A DNA stretch of 64,000 nucleotides from Methylobacterium jeotgali (GTDB lineage Bacteria; Pseudomonadota; Alphaproteobacteria; Rhizobiales; Beijerinckiaceae). A program made the position numbers and the translations under genes. How positions within the stretch are numbered: position 1 is the stretch's first letter; each line of letters starts with the position of its first letter. Shown here piece after piece: positions 1 through 8,483 of this stretch. Location: NCBI RefSeq assembly GCF_022179345.1, contig NZ_BPQR01000056.1, positions 53,758 through 117,757 of the forward strand. Direction: 5' to 3'. A model generated the notes under the pieces. The model saw only the letters and a list, made by a program, of their open reading frames with translations. It was not told the DNA's origin and did no database searches.

Positions 1-47
1 GCCGTGCGCACTGCCCAACTTTCGATCAATCAGCCATCGTTCGAGTC

Positions 48-251
48 ATGAACACACCTCGCACGCGTCGACAGGCTCCCATCGTGCTCGCCAGTACCGC
101 CCGCAAGCGCGACCGCCGCCGGGCCACCCGCGACGACTCTCCGGTCGTCGATGTCTTGGACACGCCCGTTCCGGGCCATCTCTTGGTGCTGATGAGCCGG
201 CTCGAGCGCCCGCGCCGCAATGCACCGGAGGAGGGCGAGGCATCGGCCTGA
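48..251 (+). CDS. Possible small hypothetical protein upstream of modB
   Basis: An ATG-started frame of 67 codons lies 73 bases before modB. The product is Arg-rich and resembles no family I recognise. It has no signal peptide or membrane segment. I see no clear ribosome-binding site, so this may be a chance frame in GC-rich DNA. The rest of bases 1-324 shows no other gene. The molybdate-binding protein gene modA, which usually precedes modB, is not within the window; it could lie just before base 1 or elsewhere. Confidence 0.25.
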   Translation: MNTPRTRRQAPIVLASTARKRDRRRATRDDSPVVDVLDTPVPGHLLVLMSRLERPRRNAPEEGEASA

Positions 252-324
252 CGCGCTTCACGCGGGTGTGAGCGCCGCCTAAGCTCGGCCGACGTCTCCT
301 TCGGGGCGCCCCTCCCGAGGAGCC

Positions 325-1032
325 ATGAGCGATCTCTTCTCCGCGCTGACGCAAGACGAGTGGCGCGCGCTGACCCTCAGCCTGAAGGTCTCGGTCGTCG
401 CCACCCTCGCCAGCCTGCCGCTCGGGCTTTGGGTGGCATGGCTGCTCGCCCGCAGGGAGTTCCCCGGCCGCTCGCTCCTCGACGGGCTCGTGCATCTGCC
501 GCTGGTGCTGCCGCCTGTGGTGACGGGCTACCTGCTGCTCCTCGCCTTCGGACGCCGCGGCACCTTCGGCGCGGCGCTCGCCGAGATCGGCATCGTCTTC
601 TCCTTCCGCTGGACGGGTGCGGCGCTCGCCTGCGCGGTGATGGGCTTCCCACTCATGGTCCGCGCCATGCGCCTCTCCATCGAGGCCGTCGACCAGGGGC
701 TGGAGCAGGCCGCCGCCACGCTCGGCGCCTCGCCGCTTGCGGTATTCGCCACCGTGACCCTTCCGCTCAGCCTCCCCGGCATCCTGGCCGGCGCCGTGCT
801 CGCCTTCGCGAAGGCGATGGGCGAGTTCGGGGCGACGATCACTTTCGTCTCGAACATCCCCGGCGAGACGCAGACCCTGCCCTCGGCGATCTACACGCTC
901 ACGCAGGTCCCAGGCGGCGAGGCCGGCGCCATGCGGCTGACCGTCATCGCCGTCGTCGTCGCGATGGGCGCGCTCCTCGTCTCCGAGTGGCTGGCCCGCC
1001 GGGCGCGGCGGCGGGTGGAGGGCCTGGCGTGA
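325..1032 (+). CDS. modB: Molybdate ABC transporter permease ModB
   Basis: This is the inner-membrane channel subunit of the high-affinity molybdate importer. The 235-residue product has about five hydrophobic segments, normal for ModB. Residues 127-156 carry the cytoplasmic EAA-type loop (EQAAATLGASPLA, then a conserved Gly), which contacts the ATPase. The motif MGEFGATITFVSN near residue 165 is typical of ModB and CysT/CysW permeases. The stop codon overlaps the modC start (GTGA), so the two are translationally coupled. A sulfate or tungstate permease is the main alternative, but the ModC partner with a C-terminal Mop-like domain supports molybdate. Confidence 0.93.
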   Translation: MSDLFSALTQDEWRALTLSLKVSVVATLASLPLGLWVAWLLARREFPGRSLLDGLVHLPLVLPPVVTGYLLLLAFGRRGTFGAALAEIGIVFSFRWTGAALACAVMGFPLMVRAMRLSIEAVDQGLEQAAATLGASPLAVFATVTLPLSLPGILAGAVLAFAKAMGEFGATITFVSNIPGETQTLPSAIYTLTQVPGGEAGAMRLTVIAVVVAMGALLVSEWLARRARRRVEGLA

Positions 1033-2144
1033 GCCTCTCCGTCGACGTGGCGCTGACGCGGGGCGCCTTCTCGCTGGACGTGGCCTTCGAGGCCGGCGCC
1101 GGGCTGACCGCGCTGTTCGGCCGCTCGGGATCCGGCAAGAGCACGCTCATCAACCTGATCGCCGGGCTGGCACGGCCCGACCGCGGGCGCATCGCCATCG
1201 ACGGGCGCACCCTGGTCGACACCGCCGCGCGAGTGCGGGTGCCGGTGCATCGCCGCCGCATCGCCTGCGTCTTCCAGGACGCGCGGCTGCTGCCGCATCT
1301 GAGCGTGAAGGGCAATCTCGGCTACGGGCGCCTGTTCTCGCGGCTCGCCGGAGGCGACGGGCGGGACGGGATCGAGCCCGAGGCGATCGTCGCGATGCTC
1401 GGCATCGGCCACCTTCTCGACCGGATGCCCGCAGGGCTCTCCGGCGGCGAGAAGCAGCGTGTGGCGATCGGCCGGGCCCTGCTGTCGCGGCCCCGCCTGC
1501 TCCTCATGGACGAGCCGCTCGCCGCGCTCGACGAGGCCCGCAAGGCGGAAATCCTGCCCCATATCGAGCGGCTGCGGGACGAGGCCGGGGTGCCAATCGT
1601 CTATGTCAGCCACGCGGTGGCCGAGGTGGCGCGTCTGGCGAGCACCGTCGTCGTGCTGGAGGCCGGGCGCGTCGCCGCCACCGGCCCCGCCGAGGCGATC
1701 CTGCGCCGCCCCGACCTGTTCCCAGAGCGGGAGGCCGAGGCCGGCTCGATCCTCGACATGCGGGTCGAGGGGCACGACGAGGCGGCGGGCCTGACCCGCC
1801 TCAGCGGTCCCGCCGGCCGCCTCAGCGTGCCGCGCCTGCCCTACGAGCCCGGCCGCACCCTGCGGGTACGGGTGCCCGCCCGCGACGTGCTCGTCGCGAC
1901 GCGGGTGCCGGAGGGGCTGAGCGCCCGCAACGTGCTCCCCGGCCGCCTCGCCGCCCTGACGGGCGCGGGTCCTGCGCTCACCGCCGAGATCGACTGCGGC
2001 GGGGCGATCCTCACCGCGCGTCTCACGACGGCCTCCGCGAGCGATCTCGGGCTGGCGATCGGCGCGCCGGTCTACGCCGTGGTGAAGAGCGTCGCCTTCG
2101 ATCCGGCGGCCATCGGCGCCGGGCGGCGCAGCGTCGAGATCTGA
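1029..2144 (+). CDS. modC: Molybdate ABC transporter ATP-binding protein ModC
   Basis: This is the ATPase of the molybdate importer, acting at the cytoplasmic face of ModB. The start is the GTG that overlaps the modB stop and gives 371 residues. Walker A is GRSGSGKST (residues 31-39), followed by the Q-loop (FQDARLLPH), the signature LSGGEKQRV (about 137-145) and Walker B LLLMDEP (about 158-164). From about residue 290 comes a Mop/TOBE-type oxyanion-binding domain (NVLPGRLAAL...), where ModC proteins bind molybdate for regulation. The gene ends 7 bases from the convergent nudC. No ModE-like operator was recognised upstream of modB. Confidence 0.94.
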   Translation: MSLSVDVALTRGAFSLDVAFEAGAGLTALFGRSGSGKSTLINLIAGLARPDRGRIAIDGRTLVDTAARVRVPVHRRRIACVFQDARLLPHLSVKGNLGYGRLFSRLAGGDGRDGIEPEAIVAMLGIGHLLDRMPAGLSGGEKQRVAIGRALLSRPRLLLMDEPLAALDEARKAEILPHIERLRDEAGVPIVYVSHAVAEVARLASTVVVLEAGRVAATGPAEAILRRPDLFPEREAEAGSILDMRVEGHDEAAGLTRLSGPAGRLSVPRLPYEPGRTLRVRVPARDVLVATRVPEGLSARNVLPGRLAALTGAGPALTAEIDCGGAILTARLTTASASDLGLAIGAPVYAVVKSVAFDPAAIGAGRRSVEI

Positions 2145-2151
2145 GGCGCGC

Positions 2152-3033
2152 TCAGGCGCGGCCGTCCACGAAGGCGCGCATGAGGTGGTGGGCGATGGCC
2201 ATGGCGGGCGGTGCGCTCAAAGCCGCCGGATGGCGCCGCTCCAGCATCGCGGCGACCTCGGCCCGGTCGAACCAGCGCGCCTCGGCGAGCTCGGCCGGAT
2301 CGGCGGTGATCGTCTCGTCGAGCGCCTGCCCGACGCAGCCGATCATCAGCGAGGACGGAAACGGCCAGGGCTGCGAGGCGTGGTAGGCGACCGCGCCGAC
2401 CCGCACCCGCGTCTCCTCGAAGGTCTCCCTGCGCACCGCGTCCTCGATGGTCTCGCCGGGCTCGAGGAAGCCGGCGAGGCAGGAGAACATGCCCTCGGGA
2501 AAGCGCGGCGCCCGGCCGAGCAAGCAGGTCTCGCCCCGCCGCAGCAGCATGATCACGACCGGGTCGGTGCGCGGAAAGTGATGCGCCCCACAGGATGGGC
2601 ATTCCCGCCGGAAACCGGCGGCCGCCATGACGGTCCGCGTGCCGCAATTCGCGCAGAAGCCGTGGCGGGCGTGCCAGAGCAGCATCGAGCGCGCGGTGGC
2701 GAGGAGGCCGAGCTGGTGTGCCGGTACGGCCCCTTCCACGGCGAGAGTGCGCAGGTCGAGAGATTGGAGATCGGCGGGAACGGCCTCGGGAGCGACGCTG
2801 CCCGCAAAGACCGGCGCCCCATCGACGCGCCCGAGGAAGATGCGGGTCGCGGGGTCCTCGATCGCCGCCCCGGCATCGTGGAGGGCGCTGCCGTCGCGCA
2901 CCAGCACCGCGCCGTCGCTGAGGAGGACCCGCCGCGCGTCCTCGGCATCGGCCGGGGGCACGTCCGCCTCGCCGAGCTCCGCCGAGTGGCGCTGGAGCCG
3001 CGAGACCGCGAAGCCGAGGCTGTCGTCAGGCAT
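2152..3033 (-). CDS. nudC: NAD(H) pyrophosphatase NudC (Nudix hydrolase)
   Basis: NudC hydrolyses NADH/NAD+ to NMN(H) and AMP and can remove NAD caps from RNA. The chosen ATG gives 293 residues and overlaps the stop of the upstream HIT gene by 8 bases. A zinc ribbon has Cys127, Cys130, Cys145 and Cys148. The Nudix box begins at Gly188 and continues through RRETFEE (201-207). The NudC-diagnostic array SQPWPFP is at 220-226. The usual Nudix-box glycine after the two glutamates is Arg here (EETRV instead of EExGU), a mild departure. An earlier in-frame ATG seven codons upstream is possible but would increase the overlap. Confidence 0.92.
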   Translation of the reverse strand: MPDDSLGFAVSRLQRHSAELGEADVPPADAEDARRVLLSDGAVLVRDGSALHDAGAAIEDPATRIFLGRVDGAPVFAGSVAPEAVPADLQSLDLRTLAVEGAVPAHQLGLLATARSMLLWHARHGFCANCGTRTVMAAAGFRRECPSCGAHHFPRTDPVVIMLLRRGETCLLGRAPRFPEGMFSCLAGFLEPGETIEDAVRRETFEETRVRVGAVAYHASQPWPFPSSLMIGCVGQALDETITADPAELAEARWFDRAEVAAMLERRHPAALSAPPAMAIAHHLMRAFVDGRA

Positions 3034-3439
3034 GCGCGAAGCGCTCGCCGGCACGCTCGGCGAGCATCTCCAGGGTGTGGGCGGGGAAGGGCTCGCGGCT
3101 GCCGTGGCCCCAGACCGGGCCCGGCCAGGCCGCGTCCGACGCGAAGCGGGCGACGACGTGCATGTGGAGCTGGCCGACGACGTTGCCGAGGCTCGCGACG
3201 TTCACCTTGTCCGGCCGCCACAGCGCCTGCGCGACGCGGGCGGCGAGCCGCGTCTCCTCCCAGAGCAGGCGGGCGTCGTCCTCGGAAAGATCGGTGACCT
3301 CCCGCAGGCCCAGCCGGCGCGGCACCAGCACGAGCCAGGGGAAGCGCCGATCGTCCATCATCAGAACGGAGCAGAGCGGCAGGTCGCCGACGGGCACCGT
3401 GTCGGCGGCGAGCCGCGGGTCGAGGGAGAAGTCGGACAT
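3026..3439 (-). CDS. HIT-family nucleotide hydrolase/transferase
   Basis: The protein belongs to the histidine-triad superfamily, which cleaves nucleoside phosphoramidates or dinucleoside polyphosphates. The motif QLHMHVV at residues 90-96 supplies the catalytic histidines, with an upstream strand LVLVPRR and an NVVGQ segment as in HIT proteins. The start at the ATG giving MSDFSLDP yields 137 residues; a longer reading frame exists but has no homology-like sequence. The gene overlaps nudC by 8 bases, so both nucleotide-metabolising enzymes are probably made from one transcript. The natural substrate cannot be read from sequence. Confidence 0.88.
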   Translation of the reverse strand: MSDFSLDPRLAADTVPVGDLPLCSVLMMDDRRFPWLVLVPRRLGLREVTDLSEDDARLLWEETRLAARVAQALWRPDKVNVASLGNVVGQLHMHVVARFASDAAWPGPVWGHGSREPFPAHTLEMLAERAGERFAHA

Positions 3440-3532
3440 GGACCGTCGCGGCAGGCGGAGCGCGGGCGCGCCCGGAACGGGCAATCTGTGGCGCCCGCCG
3501 CCGTTGACAATCGCGACCTTTCGGGCCGCGGC

Positions 3533-4396
3533 TCAGTGCGCCATCAGCACCGGCAGGTCGGCGTTGGCGAGGAGATGGCTCGTCGGGCCGCCGAAGATCA
3601 TCTGGCGCAGGCGGCTCTGGGTGTAGGCGCCCTTGATGATGAGGTCGCACCCGAAATCCACCGCCTCGTCGAGGAAGGTCTCGCCGGGGGTGCGCCGGTC
3701 GGCGGGCAGCGCCCTGTGGTCGGCGGCGACGCCCTCGCAGGCGAGCGAGCGGGCGAGATCCTCGGCGCTCGGGCCCGGCACCGTGCCGCCCTCGACGCTG
3801 AGCACGAGCACGCGGGTCGCCATCCGCAGGAACGGCATCGCGAAGGCCACCGCGCGGGCGGTCTCCGTCGAGCCGTTCCAGGCGATCAGGATCGCCTCGC
3901 CGAGGCTCTTGGGCGGCCGCGGCGGGGCAAGCAGCACCGGCCTTCCGCCCTCGAACAGGGCGGTCTCGAAGGTGCTCATCCGGGGCGAGGTGTCCTGCGT
4001 GCCGGGGCGGCCGACCACGGTCATCGAGAACAGGCGGGCGTACTGGCCGAGGAAGGCGTCGCCCGCCGGCACGTCCTCGCGCCAGCGGAAGCGCGGGCCG
4101 GCATCGGCGACCTTCTCCGGCACGCAGAGCCCGTCGCGGGCATGACGCGGGATGCCCTGCTCGGTGAGCATGCCGACGAAGCGGCCGCCGGCCTCCTCCG
4201 CCTCGGCCTTGTCGGCCTCCTCGTCGCGCAGCCATGTCATGCCGCCGACCATGTCGACGGGCACGTACTCGGCGAGCGCCGGACGCAGGGAGACGCCCTC
4301 GATCAGGCTGCCGAAACGGCGGGCCGCGAGCACCGTGGTGGTGAGCACCGAGGGCAGCGTGTCGTGGAGGGCCACGGGGACGAGCAGGGTCTTCAT
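3533..4396 (-). CDS. Universal stress protein, two UspA-like domains
   Basis: A 287-residue cytoplasmic protein with tandem Usp folds. The start MKTLLVPVALHD is the typical first strand of a Usp domain. The second half begins near ILIAWNGSTETARAV and ends with the ATP-binding-type signature GAYTQSRLRQMIFGGPTSH, fitting G-x2-G-x9-G(S/T) with small changes. Domain 1 lacks a clean copy of this motif, so ATP binding probably rests on domain 2 (inference). Such proteins accumulate under starvation and redox or respiratory stress. It is separate from the nudC-HIT pair (93-base gap) and 103 bases downstream of the acyltransferase gene. Confidence 0.88.
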   Translation of the reverse strand: MKTLLVPVALHDTLPSVLTTTVLAARRFGSLIEGVSLRPALAEYVPVDMVGGMTWLRDEEADKAEAEEAGGRFVGMLTEQGIPRHARDGLCVPEKVADAGPRFRWREDVPAGDAFLGQYARLFSMTVVGRPGTQDTSPRMSTFETALFEGGRPVLLAPPRPPKSLGEAILIAWNGSTETARAVAFAMPFLRMATRVLVLSVEGGTVPGPSAEDLARSLACEGVAADHRALPADRRTPGETFLDEAVDFGCDLIIKGAYTQSRLRQMIFGGPTSHLLANADLPVLMAH

Positions 4397-4499
4397 CGGG
4401 CACCTCGCGGCCTGTTTCCGGGGTCGGTCGCATTCCGTTTGCCCCATGGCGAAGCGTCGTGCGCCTCGGGGAGAACGCGCCGGGCCGGCTCCCGGGAGG

Positions 4500-5627
4500 C
4501 TAGCGCCCTTCGGGCGAGCCGGAAACTCCGGGGGCCGGGCCGCGCACACGCAAATCGGCCCCGGAGATCCGCTCGGCGAGCGCACGGGCGCGGCGGCCGA
4601 GGGGCCGCTCCACGAGAGCATGAACGGCGAGCGCCGCGAGGACCACGCCGACGAGCATCAGGGCCAGGCACGCCGCGGGGCCGAGCGCGGCGGCGAGGCC
4701 GGAGCGCAGCAGGCCCTCCCCGAGGCCGCGGAGCACGAAGGGATGCACGAGGTAGAGGGCGTAGGAGGCGTCGCCCAGGAGCGAGGCCAACCGCACGCCG
4801 CCCGATTGCGCCTCTTTCCGGACGGGCCCCAGCGCCGCGGCCGCCACGAGGCAGGCCGCCGGAACGCCCTGGACGAGAGGGCGCAGGAACCCGCCCGCCT
4901 CGCCGAACAGGCTCGCGGAGAGTGCGAGACCGCCGGCGCCGCAGAGCGCGAGCGCAATGCGGGCGGGCCCCGACAGGCGCAGGCCCTCCACCCGCACCAG
5001 CCCGAGACCGGCCCCGAGCAGGAACTCGAGGACGACCGGCTCGGACCAGAAGGCGAGCGGCACCGGCAGGCCGGGCACGGCGAGGTGCAGGGCGACGAGC
5101 CCGCCGAGGACCGCCGCGACGACGGCGACCGTCCCGCGACGGCCGGCGCCGAGGGCGAGCGCCGCCGCGAACAGGACGTAGAACAGCATCTCGAAGTTCA
5201 GCGTCCAGCCGAGGCCGTAGAGCGGCTGCACCGAACCGTCCGGCCGCGCCGCCGGCCAGAACAGGAACGAGGCGAGCACGTAGCCCGGCTCCAGGGCGCC
5301 GCCGCCGATCCGGCCCGGCGCGGCGAGCGCCAGCGCGAGGTAGAGGAGGCTCGCCAGCCAGTAGAGCGGCACGATCCGCGCGAGGCGATGGGCCATGAAC
5401 AGCCGCGCTCCCCCCGGCCGCCCGTGGAGCGGTGCGGCGGCGTGGACGATGATGAAGCCGGAGATCGCGAAGAACACGTCGACGCCCGCCGCCCAGGGCA
5501 GTAGGTGGCTCGGGGCGAAGGCCGCGCCCGTGCGCCCGGCGATCGACGCCGCCTCGTGCTGCCCGTGGTGGAAGGCCACCATCAGGGCGGCCGCCGCCCG
5601 GAGCGCCTGGACCAGGACCAGCTTCAC
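4500..5627 (-). CDS. Acyltransferase-3 (OafA/YrhL-type) membrane protein
   Basis: A polytopic membrane O-acyltransferase that probably acetylates an envelope glycan such as LPS or exopolysaccharide. The N-terminus KLVLVQALRAAAALMVAFHH and the segments VFFAISGFIIVHAA and RLARIVPLYWL are hallmarks of the acyltransferase-3 family. The rest is about ten hydrophobic segments ending near residue 350. I chose a GTG start because homologous sequence begins right after it; it gives 375 residues. An ATG at 5795 would add 56 residues without family resemblance. No ribosome-binding site clearly decides this. The glycan acceptor is unknown. Confidence 0.88.
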   Translation of the reverse strand: MKLVLVQALRAAAALMVAFHHGQHEAASIAGRTGAAFAPSHLLPWAAGVDVFFAISGFIIVHAAAPLHGRPGGARLFMAHRLARIVPLYWLASLLYLALALAAPGRIGGGALEPGYVLASFLFWPAARPDGSVQPLYGLGWTLNFEMLFYVLFAAALALGAGRRGTVAVVAAVLGGLVALHLAVPGLPVPLAFWSEPVVLEFLLGAGLGLVRVEGLRLSGPARIALALCGAGGLALSASLFGEAGGFLRPLVQGVPAACLVAAAALGPVRKEAQSGGVRLASLLGDASYALYLVHPFVLRGLGEGLLRSGLAAALGPAACLALMLVGVVLAALAVHALVERPLGRRARALAERISGADLRVRGPAPGVSGSPEGR

Positions 5628-5815
5628 GCGGCTGCCCCGGAAGATTTCGAAGGCGTCACGGCCCGGATCGGAAACAGTTCCACCCTGAAGTGCGGAAATC
5701 GAGGAACAAAGCTTCGGCCGACCCGTTGGAGGCCCGAAGTGCCAGCGTCGAGCCACGACATGATGTCGGATGGCTTCGCTGCTTTGCACCGACAATTCAG
5801 ATGGAAGAGGTCGTA

Positions 5816-6508
5816 ATGCTCAAGAAGTACGCTGTGGCGTCCGCCCTGCTCTGCGCCATCTCGGCGCCCGCGCTCGCCCAGGGCATGGGCGACTTCCGGG
5901 TCCAGGCGATGCAGGCCAACGCCTTCGAGATCCAGTCGAGCCAGATCGCCCTCCAGAAGTCCCGCAACCCGGCGATCCGCAACTTCGCCAACCACGCCAT
6001 CCGCGATCACCGGGCGGCCAATGCCGCGCTTGCCGGCGGCGACATGGGCCCGATGGCGGGCGGCCCCGGCCTGATCGGCGCGCCGCTCGCGGTGGCTGGC
6101 GGTGCGGTCGGCGCCGCGACGGGCGCGGCGGCCGGCGTCGTCGGCGGCACGCTGAGCGGTGGCCCGGTCGGCGCGGTCGAGGGCCTCGGCTCGGGTGCGG
6201 CGCGGGGTGCCGCGGCCGGCAGCCGCCTTGGCGGCATGGACGTCGACCAGACGGCCGGCACCACGATGGTGCCTCCGAGCCCCGAGCAGCAGCAGATGCT
6301 GGCCGAGCTGTCGGCGGCCCCGGCCGGCGCCCGCTTCGACCGCCTGTACGTGCAGCAACAGCTCCAGGCCCATCAGATGACCATCAGCATGACGCAGGCC
6401 TACGCGTCGACGGGCCCGAACCCGGCGCTGCGGACCTACGCCCAGCAGGCCCTGCCGGTGCTGCAGGATCACTACGCGATGGCCCAGCGTCTGCCCGGCG
6501 CCCGCTAA
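5816..6508 (+). CDS. DUF4142-like exported protein with a glycine-zipper insertion
   Basis: A 230-residue exported protein. Residues 1-21 form a signal peptide ending ALAQ. Residues 25-71 (DFRVQAMQANAFEIQSSQIA, then a helix with NFANHAIRDHRA) and about 155-226 match the helix-bundle pattern of DUF4142, a ferritin-like fold. Between them, residues 72-152 are almost entirely Gly/Ala with small hydrophobics (GGAVGAATGAAAGVVGG), resembling a glycine-zipper membrane segment. Usual DUF4142 proteins have no such insert. The gene is monocistronic, faces carbonic anhydrase convergently, and ends just before a long hairpin. Function is unknown; members of the family are often linked to envelope stress. 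Confidence 0.75.
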   Translation: MLKKYAVASALLCAISAPALAQGMGDFRVQAMQANAFEIQSSQIALQKSRNPAIRNFANHAIRDHRAANAALAGGDMGPMAGGPGLIGAPLAVAGGAVGAATGAAAGVVGGTLSGGPVGAVEGLGSGAARGAAAGSRLGGMDVDQTAGTTMVPPSPEQQQMLAELSAAPAGARFDRLYVQQQLQAHQMTISMTQAYASTGPNPALRTYAQQALPVLQDHYAMAQRLPGAR

Positions 6509-6528
6509 GCCGGCTAGGCACCAGATAC

Positions 6529-6562
6529 GAAAGGCGGCGGGTGGCGACACCTGCCGCCTTTC
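6529..6562. terminator. Bidirectional hairpin terminator between convergent genes
   Basis: The arms GAAAGGCGGC and GCCGCCTTTC pair perfectly. The stem continues through a G-T pair and GGTG/CACC to a 4-base loop, about 15 pairs in all. It lies between the DUF4142-like gene and the carbonic anhydrase gene and reads the same way for both, with a short CCTTTC tail on each strand. Confidence 0.7.
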
Positions 6563-6567
6563 GCGCG

Positions 6568-7233
6568 TCACGAGCAGTTGATCAGGGCCGCGGGGTTGAG
6601 CCCCTTCCCGTCCTCGGTCATCAGCCGCGCGAAATCGCCCGTCGCGGGGTCGCGGACCCAGAGATCGCCCGTCGCGACGCCGAAATGGGCGCCGTGCAGC
6701 GCGAGCCTGCCGTCCGCGACGCGCTCAGCCACGAACGGAAAGGTCAGCAGGTTCTCGATGCTCTGGCTCACCATCGCGTGCTCGAGGCGCGTGATGTAGT
6801 CGGGCGCCGAGGAGTCGCCTGCGCGCGCCACCGCCGGCTCCACCAGCGAGACCCACTTGCCGATGAAGTTGCCGCCGGAGAGGGGCTTGGCCTTGTCCGC
6901 ATAGGCCTTGATGCCGCCGCAGCTCGCGTGCCCGAGCACGACGATGTGCCCGACGTTCAGCCCCTGCACCGCGAACTCGATGGCCGCCGAGGTGCCGTGA
7001 TACTCACCGCCCGTCTCGCAGGGCGGGACGATGTTGGCGACGTTGCGCACCACGAACAGCTCGCCGGGGCCGACATCGAAGATCACCTCCGGCGACACCC
7101 GGCTGTCGCAGCAGCCGATCACCAGGATGTCGGGCTCCTGCGAGGAGCCGAGCTCCGCGTAGCGGCGGCGCTCACCGGGAAAGCGGCCGGCGAGAAAGGA
7201 CTGGTATCCGTCGGTCAGGCGCTTGGGCAGCAT
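6568..7233 (-). CDS. Beta-class carbonic anhydrase
   Basis: Catalyses reversible CO2 hydration to bicarbonate in the cytoplasm, with a zinc centre. The ATG start MLPKRLTDGY gives 221 residues, normal for the class. Zinc and catalytic residues are visible: Cys41-x-Asp43-Ser-Arg45 in GCCDSRVSPE, and His102-x2-Cys105 in GHASCGG. The strand VVRNVAN follows the first motif as expected. The Cys-Asp-Arg arrangement is that of can/cynT-type enzymes. It might supply bicarbonate to carboxylases or to the cyanase encoded 26 kb away, but nothing in the sequence links the two. The gene stands alone, 78 bases after the Nudix gene start-to-stop. Confidence 0.95.
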   Translation of the reverse strand: MLPKRLTDGYQSFLAGRFPGERRRYAELGSSQEPDILVIGCCDSRVSPEVIFDVGPGELFVVRNVANIVPPCETGGEYHGTSAAIEFAVQGLNVGHIVVLGHASCGGIKAYADKAKPLSGGNFIGKWVSLVEPAVARAGDSSAPDYITRLEHAMVSQSIENLLTFPFVAERVADGRLALHGAHFGVATGDLWVRDPATGDFARLMTEDGKGLNPAALINCS

Positions 7234-7310
7234 GGGTTCATCCTCCGGCGGCCCGGTCCTTTGCCCGGTTTCCGCCACTCCCGAGACAGGTCGATCGTTC
7301 GAGCCCTTTA

Positions 7311-7820
7311 TCAGGCTCCGTGCCAGGACAGCGCTACAGGCGCCTCGGGGCGCTCGCCAGAGAGAATCGCGCGCACCAGCTCCGCGAGCCCCGCCGGCTC
7401 GATGCGGTCCCCGGTCGCGGCGAGTTCGTCGAGCGTCCACCAGCGGGTGCCGAGCACCGGGTTGTCCTCGGTCTCGGCCAGCCGTCCCGTGTCGATGCGG
7501 TCGTCGGGCAGCCGGACCAGGAAGTAGCGCTCGCGGGCGTGGCGCGACTGCCGGAACAGGTGGAACGGCCCGTCGCAGCGTGCGACCTCCGCGCCGATCG
7601 GCGCGTCCGGGACGCCGATCTCCTCCTCGAGCTCCCGGCGGCAAGCCTCGACGTGGCTCTCCCCAGGCTCCAGGCCGCCGCCGGGCATGAACCAGAAGCG
7701 GCGATCCGCGGGATCGCGGCCGGGAATCGGGCGGACCGCCTCGTAGGCGATGAGGAGAAGACGGTCCTCGGGATCGAAGACCAGGGCGCGGGCGATGTCG
7801 CGGAAAGGCAGGTCGCTCAT
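7311..7820 (-). CDS. Nudix hydrolase
   Basis: A 169-residue cytoplasmic Nudix protein with a complete Nudix box at residues 48-70 (GGLEPGESHVEACRRELEEE, then IGV). The box provides the Mg-binding glutamates for cleaving a nucleoside diphosphate linked to another group. The N-terminal strand RALVFDPEDRLLLIAYE and the C-terminal WWTLDEL are typical of ADP-ribose or NTP-type Nudix enzymes. Substrate cannot be assigned. It is divergent from dut across 132 bases, and both may belong to nucleotide sanitation. The start is the ATG of MSDLPF. Confidence 0.87.
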   Translation of the reverse strand: MSDLPFRDIARALVFDPEDRLLLIAYEAVRPIPGRDPADRRFWFMPGGGLEPGESHVEACRRELEEEIGVPDAPIGAEVARCDGPFHLFRQSRHARERYFLVRLPDDRIDTGRLAETEDNPVLGTRWWTLDELAATGDRIEPAGLAELVRAILSGERPEAPVALSWHGA

Positions 7821-7952
7821 GCCCCTCCCCTATCAGGAAGGACGCCGCCGATCACGTCCCGGCCACGCCCTTGTCGCCCGCCGCGCGGACCGTTATCGCC
7901 GACCCATGCAGCGACGGATTTTCGCGACAGGGCGCCGCCGGAGCGGGCGGCG

Positions 7953-8441
7953 ATGACGCCGCCGGACGCGCCCGCCGTCGGGATCCGGCTCCTCGATCCG
8001 CGCCTCGCGGACTGGGGGTTTCCCCGCTGGGGCTCGGAGATGGCGGCCGGCCTCGACCTGCACGCCTGCATCCCGGAGCCCCTCCGCCTCGCGCCGCAGG
8101 CGGCCGCGATCCTGGTACCGAGCGGCTTTTCCCTCCGGATCGGCGATCCCGGCTGGTGCGCGCTCGTCCTGCCGCGCTCCGGCTTCGGGCACCGGGACGG
8201 GCTGGTGATGGGCAACGGCACCGGCGTCATCGACGCGGACTACGAGGGCGAGATCCTCATCTCCGCCTGGAACCGCAACCCGGCCCCCTCCCCGGCGATC
8301 GTCATCGAGCCCGGCGACCGCATCGCCCAGCTCGTGTTCACGCGGATCGGCCGCCCTCGCCTGGCGTTCGTCGCGGCCGATGACGGGACGCCGGGATCGG
8401 CGCGGGGCGCGCGCGGCTTCGGTTCGAGCGGGCGCCGCTGA
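7953..8441 (+). CDS. dut: dUTP diphosphatase (dUTPase)
   Basis: Hydrolyses dUTP to dUMP and pyrophosphate, keeping uracil out of DNA and supplying dTMP synthesis. All five trimeric dUTPase motifs appear in order: AGLDLHA (32-38), PRSG (74-77), GVIDADYEGE (91-100), GDRIAQLV (121-128) and RGARGFGSSG (151-160). Motif 1 has Leu where many enzymes have Tyr. The ATG start gives 162 residues, slightly long at the N-terminus. The Rrf2-like regulator gene follows 42 bases downstream on the same strand. Confidence 0.95.
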   Translation: MTPPDAPAVGIRLLDPRLADWGFPRWGSEMAAGLDLHACIPEPLRLAPQAAAILVPSGFSLRIGDPGWCALVLPRSGFGHRDGLVMGNGTGVIDADYEGEILISAWNRNPAPSPAIVIEPGDRIAQLVFTRIGRPRLAFVAADDGTPGSARGARGFGSSGRR

Positions 8442-8483
8442 TGGCCGTCATCCGCCACGGCGCGTCCGGTTGAGCGCCCCGCG

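Noticed and set aside
1..324. Molybdenum-cofactor riboswitch or ModE box upstream of modB
   Set aside because: No recognisable conserved stem set or TATA-type inverted repeat could be seen.
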